Source: JAZNQN01 sp045590195
GTDB taxonomy: Bacteria; Bacillota; Clostridia; UMGS1883; UMGS1540
DNA: 9,139 nt
Assembly (NCBI GenBank): GCA_045590195.1
Contig: JAZNQN010000067.1
Location: forward strand, 1 to 9,139
Reading direction: 5' to 3'
Below are positions 5,250 to 9,139 of this stretch, piece after piece. A model generated the notes under the pieces. It worked only from the letters and a program-made list of their open reading frames with translations, did not search any database and had not been told where the DNA came from. Position 1 is the stretch's first letter; every line of letters begins with the position of its first letter. The position numbers were made by a program, and so were the translations under genes.

Positions 5250-6158
5250 ATGAAAACTTTTAAACTAAATTTGCATCTTTTTGACGGAGGCGCTGCAGCA
5301 TCCGGAGGCGAAGGCGGAACCGGAACAGAAGGGGCAAATGGTACGGGCGAAAACACAGCAGTTATTTACGGAAAGCAAAATGCAGAATCCGGAAAAGGCC
5401 TTCCCGCCGCCGGGGAAGAGGGTAAAAAAGCAGAGGAGAGCAGAGAGGAAAAGAAAAAACGCTACGAAGAACTTATAAACGGCGAGTTTAAAGAGTTTGA
5501 CACAGAGCGAACACAAAACATTATTAACCGCAGATTTAAGGAAATGAAAAGCCTTGAAGAGGCCAACAATAAAATGAGCGGAGTGTTATCGCCTTTGTTT
5601 GAAAAGTATGCAGTTGAAAGCGGAAACCTTGATGCACTTACCGAAGCAATTGACCGCGACAGCGCTTTTTGGGAGGAAGGCGCTCAGGAAGCGGGAATGA
5701 GCGTTGAAGCCTATAAGGAACATAAAAAACTTATGGCTGAAAACAAACAGATGAAGGCCAAAGAAGCAGCTGATAAGAGAAATAAAGAAATGCAGGAAAG
5801 GCTTAGAATGTGGGATGAGCAGGCGCATGAGTGCAAGGGGCTTTACCCGGATTTTGATATGGATGCAGAATGCAAAAACCCACAGTTTATAGGTCTTTTA
5901 AAACGCGGAGTACCGGTTACGCACGCATACAGAGTTTTGCATTTTGACGACATAACCTCAAATGAGAGAGCTGCAGCTGCAAGCGAAAGAGAAAAACAGG
6001 TGGTTGACAACATAAAAGCCAAAGGGCAGAGACCACCGGAAAACGGCCTTACCTCCCAGACAGGAGCAATAGTTAAAAGCGATGTTCACTCCCTGAGTAA
6101 AAAGGACAGAGCTGAAATTGCAAAAAGAGTAAGCAGGGGAGAAAAAATCGCTTTCTGA
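5250..6158 (+). CDS. Phage capsid scaffolding protein
   Basis: 302 residues. It would co-assemble with the major capsid protein to shape the prohead and then leave. ATG 5250 is preceded by AAAGGAG (5235-5241). Layout: residues 5-13 are the predicted protease tag KLNLHLFDG; 14-35 are a Gly/Ala/Thr-rich flexible linker; 55-110 are highly charged and contain INGEFKEFDTERTQNIINRRFKE, a block typical of scaffolds in this capsid group. Residues 125-200 are helical, with SAFWEEGAQEAGMSVEAY and a coiled coil about 155-190. The final 25 residues (SLSKKDRAEIAKRVSRGEK) form a basic helix like the capsid-binding ends of other scaffolds. Place between protease and capsid gene, acidic helical composition and matching tag all agree. 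Confidence 0.88.
   Translation: MKTFKLNLHLFDGGAAASGGEGGTGTEGANGTGENTAVIYGKQNAESGKGLPAAGEEGKKAEESREEKKKRYEELINGEFKEFDTERTQNIINRRFKEMKSLEEANNKMSGVLSPLFEKYAVESGNLDALTEAIDRDSAFWEEGAQEAGMSVEAYKEHKKLMAENKQMKAKEAADKRNKEMQERLRMWDEQAHECKGLYPDFDMDAECKNPQFIGLLKRGVPVTHAYRVLHFDDITSNERAAAASEREKQVVDNIKAKGQRPPENGLTSQTGAIVKSDVHSLSKKDRAEIAKRVSRGEKIAF
5262..5288 (+). other. Predicted Prp cleavage tag in scaffold (KLNLHLFDG)
   Basis: Codons for residues 5-13 of the scaffold read KLNLHLFDG, the same as residues 7-15 of the capsid protein. The known S. aureus L27 tag is LNLQFF followed by Ala, with cleavage after the last Phe. By analogy the cut here would be after Phe11. Asp in P1' instead of Ala or Ser is a difference from the L27 site. 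Confidence 0.7.
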
Positions 6159-6177
6159 AAAATCAGGAGGAGAGAAA

Positions 6178-7413
6178 ATGAAAGATATTTTGTTAAAACT
6201 TAATCTACACCTTTTTGACGGTAATACAAACGTTACCGGCGATGTAGCGCTTTCAGATGAAATGAAAGTGTATTACAGCGACTATTTAATTGATATGGCA
6301 GAACCTAAACTGGTGCATGACCAGTTTGCGCAGAAGCACCCTATTCCGGAGGGCAAGGGTAAAACGATTGAATTTAGAAAATACGACCCATTACCCAAAA
6401 TGCTTACACCTCTTACAGAGGGTGTAACACCCGACGGACAGAAACTTTCAATGGGCGTTATTACTGCAGAAGTTAAGCAGTATGGCGGATACATTGAGCT
6501 TTCTGATATTTTGCTGCTTACTGCAATTGACAACAACCTTGTACAGGCTACAAAGCTACTTGGTTCCCAGGCAGGCAGAACACTTGACACCATTACAAGA
6601 GAAGAACTCTCAGGCGGTACAAACGTTCAGTTTGGCGAAGATGCTGTTGCCGGCAGACACTTACTTAAAGGTGGCGGCGAGAGTAATCACTATATTACAG
6701 TTGATGCTATCAGAAGAGCTGTAAGAAAGCTTAAGGTTATGAATGCGGAAACGATTGACGGTACATACTGCGCAATTATTCATCCGGACTGTTCATATGA
6801 CCTTATGAGCGACCCGAAATGGATAAATGTTAAAACATATTCTGACCCTGATGGAATGTACAACGGCGAAATTGGCAAGATTGAAAATGTTCGTTTTGTT
6901 GAAAGCTCGGAAGCCAAGGTATTCCATGCTGACGACCTTACAGCAGAGAGCAGAAATCTTACTGTTTCAGCTGTAAACAATACTGTAGTTACTGTAAAAG
7001 AAGCAATAGGCGAAGTGGATGCGCTTGAACTTCTTGACAGAATGGTACTTATTGGTGGAAGTGCTTATACTGTTAAAGAAGCAAAAAGCGGCGCGGCAGG
7101 CGCAGGTACCATTACTCTTGACAGAAAATGCACTGCGGAAGCTGATGCGGTAATTTATCCGGGCGAAGCAGGCGCTGAGGGCAGAGACGTTTACTCTACC
7201 TTGATTATTGCCGACAATGCTTACGGCACAACCGACATTTCAGATGGTGGCCTTCGTCACATTATTAAACAGCTTGGCTCTGCCGGAACTGCAGACCCAC
7301 TCGACCAGAGAGCAACTGCAGGCTGGAAGGCAACAAAAGCCGCAAAAAGGCTTGTTGAAGCATACATGGTTAGAATTGAAACAGCTTCAACCTTTGAGGT
7401 TGGCGCAAACTAA
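6178..7413 (+). CDS. Major capsid protein, N4-gp56 family
   Basis: Main shell subunit, 411 residues. AGGAGG (6165-6170) stands seven bases before ATG 6178. Residues 7-15 are the protease tag KLNLHLFDG. From about residue 27 the protein follows the N4-gp56 family pattern: YYSDYLIDMAEPKLVHDQFA, GKTIEFRKYDPLPK, TPLTEGVTPDG, KQYGGYIELSD, TAIDNN, then GSQAGRTLDTITREEL. Near the end it matches again with NAYGTTDI, KQLGSAGTADPLDQRATAGW and YMVRIE. Between about residues 250 and 335 lies a Thr/Val/Ala-rich beta-like stretch that looks inserted into the family core and may form a surface domain. It follows scaffold by 19 bases and shares its predicted promoter. Confidence 0.95.
   Translation: MKDILLKLNLHLFDGNTNVTGDVALSDEMKVYYSDYLIDMAEPKLVHDQFAQKHPIPEGKGKTIEFRKYDPLPKMLTPLTEGVTPDGQKLSMGVITAEVKQYGGYIELSDILLLTAIDNNLVQATKLLGSQAGRTLDTITREELSGGTNVQFGEDAVAGRHLLKGGGESNHYITVDAIRRAVRKLKVMNAETIDGTYCAIIHPDCSYDLMSDPKWINVKTYSDPDGMYNGEIGKIENVRFVESSEAKVFHADDLTAESRNLTVSAVNNTVVTVKEAIGEVDALELLDRMVLIGGSAYTVKEAKSGAAGAGTITLDRKCTAEADAVIYPGEAGAEGRDVYSTLIIADNAYGTTDISDGGLRHIIKQLGSAGTADPLDQRATAGWKATKAAKRLVEAYMVRIETASTFEVGAN
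6196..6222 (+). other. Predicted Prp cleavage tag in major capsid protein (KLNLHLFDG)
   Basis: Residues 7-15 of the capsid protein are identical to residues 5-13 of the scaffold, although the codons differ (AAACTTAATCTACAC here, AAACTAAATTTGCAT there) and the proteins are otherwise unlike. The identity is thus kept at protein level. The predicted cut is after Phe13. Confidence 0.7.
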
Positions 7414-7430
7414 TTTAAGGAGGAATTTGT

Positions 7431-7886
7431 ATGGCTGAAAAAAAGGTAAATACAACAAAAACTGATGCTGAAAACGAAGAAAAAAAGGAGAACACCGGGG
7501 AAGTAGAAAAAGAAGAATCGGTTGATTTGGAAGATATTTTAGCAAAAGTTCAGGCAAAGGCCGACGAGATTATTAAAAATGCTGAAGAAAAAGCAGCGAA
7601 GATAATTGAAAATGCAGGAGGCGGAAAAAGCGCTCCTGTAGTTGACCCTTACCTTGAAGAATATGTTGAAGTTAAGCTTTTTAAAGACAACAAAGACTAC
7701 AAAGATGATGTTTTTGTTTCACTTAACGGCGAGAGCGTTCAGATTAAAAGAGGCGTGCCGGTAAAGATAAAGAGAAAATTTAAAAACGTTTTGGATTTAT
7801 CTGAAAAGCAGGACATTAAAACTGCAAGGTTTATTGAAAAAGAGTCAAACAAATACCGTAGCGAAAGCGAAAAAAGAGGATTTTAA
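7431..7886 (+). CDS. Small head-associated protein following the capsid gene, function unknown
   Basis: 151 residues. AAGGAGG (7417-7423) stands seven bases before ATG 7431, giving strong expected translation. Residues 1-30 are charged and probably disordered. Residues 34-62 (ILAKVQAKADEIIKNAEEKAAKIIEN) form an amphipathic coiled coil, and 63-68 are a Gly/Ser linker. Residues 72-125 are a conserved-looking core: DPYLEEYVEVKLFKDN, DDVFVSLNGESVQIKRG, VKIKRKFKNVL. Proteins with this core follow the capsid gene in many Clostridia phages and are usually annotated as hypothetical. Location in the scaffold-capsid transcript suggests a capsid-associated or head-completion role; this is inference. The core could be a small beta domain on the shell, with the coiled coil making trimers. 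The gene ends just before a paired hairpin and terminator. Confidence 0.8.
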   Translation: MAEKKVNTTKTDAENEEKKENTGEVEKEESVDLEDILAKVQAKADEIIKNAEEKAAKIIENAGGGKSAPVVDPYLEEYVEVKLFKDNKDYKDDVFVSLNGESVQIKRGVPVKIKRKFKNVLDLSEKQDIKTARFIEKESNKYRSESEKRGF

Positions 7887-7887
7887 A

Positions 7888-7900
7888 ACCGCAAGGCGGT
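7888..7900 (+). other. Short hairpin directly after the head genes
   Basis: ACCGC (7888-7892) pairs with GCGGT (7896-7900) around AAG. It lacks a U-run. It shares CCGCAAGGC with the terminator hairpin that follows, so the two look like related tandem hairpins. It may block 3' exonucleases or help the terminator. Confidence 0.45.
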
Positions 7901-7907
7901 AAAGAAG

Positions 7908-7939
7908 CAGACAGGCCGCAAGGCTTGTCTGTTCTTTTT
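7908..7939 (+). terminator. Intrinsic terminator with GNRA loop between head genes and fibre gene
   Basis: CAGACAGGCC (7908-7917) pairs with GGCTTGTCTG (7922-7931), ten pairs with one G-U, closed by a GCAA tetraloop. TTCTTTTT follows. It ends the scaffold-capsid transcript. The ribosome-binding site of the next gene begins right after the U-run, so the fibre gene depends on readthrough or on transcript restarting nearby. Confidence 0.85.
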
Positions 7940-7949
7940 AGGAGGGGTT

Positions 7950-9139
7950 ATGAGAGAAATTAAAATAGATGTGATAGGCCAGTTTATAAGAAAAGATAAC
8001 AAGTGTGGCGGGGTTCAGGGAGAGCATAATGCCACAAAGCTTATATTAAACTTTGACGAGAGCTGGCGAGGATACGCAAAAAGAATTATTTACAGGAATG
8101 CAGAGGGAAAACTGCTTGAGCCGATTATTATTTACACCCCTGTAAAAGATGCGCTGGGAGAGGTAGTTGACCTTTTAAGTTATGTAACAGAAATACCCGG
8201 AGAGGCAACAGAAGTTTATGGATGGATAACATTTACCATTGAAGGCTACAGCGAAAGCGAAGAGGGAGATATAAGCATTATGCTTTCGGCTTCTGACACG
8301 TTGCAAATAAAAGAAGGCGACACAGAAAAGAAGAGTGAGCCGACACCTTCGCAGGCGCTTCAGCTGCAGAAAGAAATTGAAGGTATTATTCCTGCAGTTA
8401 AAGAAATTTGCCAAAATACAGAAAAAACATTTGAAAATCACAAGGTTTGGGAAAATTTTGACGAGAGCAAAATGTATTACCCGGGAAACAAAGTATATTA
8501 TGGTGGAAACTCTTATGTTAACTTTGTTCAGACGAAGGGCACACTTCCGACAAATGAAAACTTCTGGCAGATAATTGCGGCAAGAGGAAAGGGAGATATT
8601 GGCCCGCAAGGTATACAGGGAGAAAAAGGCGAGCAGGGTATACAGGGAGTAGGCGGCGTTTCGGTAAAAGAAAGCGGGCTTTGCAGCTTTGATGTAATCG
8701 ACGGCAACCTTATAATTACTTTCAGCGGAGAAGGCAGCGAAGATTTTTATCTTGAAAACGGGCATTTGTTTTTCAAGTTTGACGAAGGAAAAATACGAGA
8801 CTTAGGTTTTGTTTCGGGAGTGTGGACAGGAGCGGAAGCCCCGAAAGAAGAAGGCTGCAACATTTGGATTAAGCCAGATGATGCAGGAAATGCCGTTTTA
8901 TATGTTAAAAACAACGGAGAATTCAAGCCTATTTCACAGGTTTATATTATGCCGGATGAAGAAAATATTGTACACCGTGACGGGAATGAAGAAATAAGCG
9001 GCGTAAAAAAATTTAACGATAGAGTTGATATTAAAAAAATTTCAACCGAAGAGCGTTTTGACATTGAAGCTGTGGGTAGTGTAAGAATTTGGTCAGATAG
9101 GGGAATACAGGTAGAAGGCGTTGGTGCAACATTACTTTT
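7950..9139 (+). CDS. Phage fibre / receptor-binding protein, 3' end outside window
   Basis: Open from ATG 7950 (GGAGGGG at 7941-7947) to the window end; 396 residues are visible. Residues 1-120 form a beta-rich N-terminal domain (GGVQGEHNATKLILNFDESW, then GWITFTIEGY). It is like BppU-type baseplate or fibre N-termini in Firmicutes phages and probably attaches to the virion. Residues 130-165 form a helical linker. Residues 166-211 look like a small carbohydrate-binding module of the CBM5/12 or chitin-binding type (W, YYPGNKVYYGGNSYV, P, FW). Residues 213-236 are collagen-like Gly-X-Y repeats that would trimerise the fibre. About 295-330 is an EAP...IWI...LYV block, and about 345-360 (GNEEISGVKKFND) matches the GNETI.G.KTF-type motif common in tail fibres. 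It probably contacts host surface glycans. Following the head genes with no tail genes between, it may sit on the capsid. Confidence 0.85.
   Translation, partial: MREIKIDVIGQFIRKDNKCGGVQGEHNATKLILNFDESWRGYAKRIIYRNAEGKLLEPIIIYTPVKDALGEVVDLLSYVTEIPGEATEVYGWITFTIEGYSESEEGDISIMLSASDTLQIKEGDTEKKSEPTPSQALQLQKEIEGIIPAVKEICQNTEKTFENHKVWENFDESKMYYPGNKVYYGGNSYVNFVQTKGTLPTNENFWQIIAARGKGDIGPQGIQGEKGEQGIQGVGGVSVKESGLCSFDVIDGNLIITFSGEGSEDFYLENGHLFFKFDEGKIRDLGFVSGVWTGAEAPKEEGCNIWIKPDDAGNAVLYVKNNGEFKPISQVYIMPDEENIVHRDGNEEISGVKKFNDRVDIKKISTEERFDIEAVGSVRIWSDRGIQVEGVGATLL
8606..8659 (+). repeat. 27-bp tandem repeat in the collagen-like segment
   Basis: GCAAGGTATACAGGGA (8606-8621) recurs as GCAGGGTATACAGGGA at 8633-8648, a period of 27 bases or three Gly-X-Y triplets (QGIQGEKGE, then QGIQGVGG). 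Such repeats let the fibre stalk change length by slippage or recombination. Confidence 0.6.

Noticed and set aside
8606..8659. Repeat in the fibre gene considered as a diversity-generating template or CRISPR-like array
   Set aside because: Only two units with a 27-base period in phase with Gly-X-Y triplets; no reverse transcriptase and no spacers. It is a coding collagen-like repeat.
8175..8765. A 196-codon minus-strand open frame opposite the fibre gene
   Set aside because: It is fully covered by the fibre gene, which shows recognisable domains. The antisense translation is Phe/Cys-rich without any motif.

Overview
The window is the packaging and head module of a tailed bacteriophage, most likely a prophage or phage of a low-GC Gram-positive (Clostridia-type) host. 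Support for this host type: every credible gene is on the + strand, genes are packed with short overlaps, Shine-Dalgarno sites of the AAGGAGG type are strong, AGA/ATA/AAA codons are common, TTG starts are used, and a ribosomal-processing cysteine protease (Prp) is present. Prp is a protein of Firmicutes and relatives whose L27 carries an N-terminal extension. I cannot name the species.

Layout. Positions 1-425 hold the 3' end of an unrecognised gene (2-199), a hairpin (221-258) and a second, broken copy of that gene's C-terminal tail (306-401). Positions 426-970 hold two small pre-terminase genes, one a cysteine-rich protein and one a helical protein. They lie between a possible extended -10 promoter and a very clear intrinsic terminator (943-970). 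Next comes a short AT-rich segment with helically phased A-tracts, a GC-rich patch and then terS (1016-1693), terL (1662-3098), a P22-type portal gene (3112-4917) and prp (4847-5158), all overlapping or nearly abutting. A second extended -10 promoter (5148-5176) starts the stretch scaffold (5250-6158), N4-gp56-type major capsid protein (6178-7413) and a small head-associated protein (7431-7886). A GNRA-loop terminator (7908-7939) closes it. A long fibre gene starts at 7950 and runs off the window.

How they work together. TerS and TerL package DNA through the portal. Scaffold and capsid protein co-assemble into the prohead. Prp is the predicted maturation protease. The strongest support is that scaffold and capsid protein, otherwise unrelated, both begin with the same short sequence, KLNLHLFDG. 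It closely resembles the N-terminal L27 motif that Prp cleaves in Staphylococcus aureus. The promoter-to-terminator arrangement would let the high-copy head proteins be made in excess over portal and terminase. The fibre gene follows the head genes directly, with no tail gene between, so it may encode a capsid-attached fibre.

The head and packaging genes are a recognisable set. The less ordinary items are the shared protease-site tag, the phased A-tract segment at the terS start (a possible packaging site), the conserved but broken tandem gene tail at the left edge, an apparent insertion in the capsid protein, and the fibre position.
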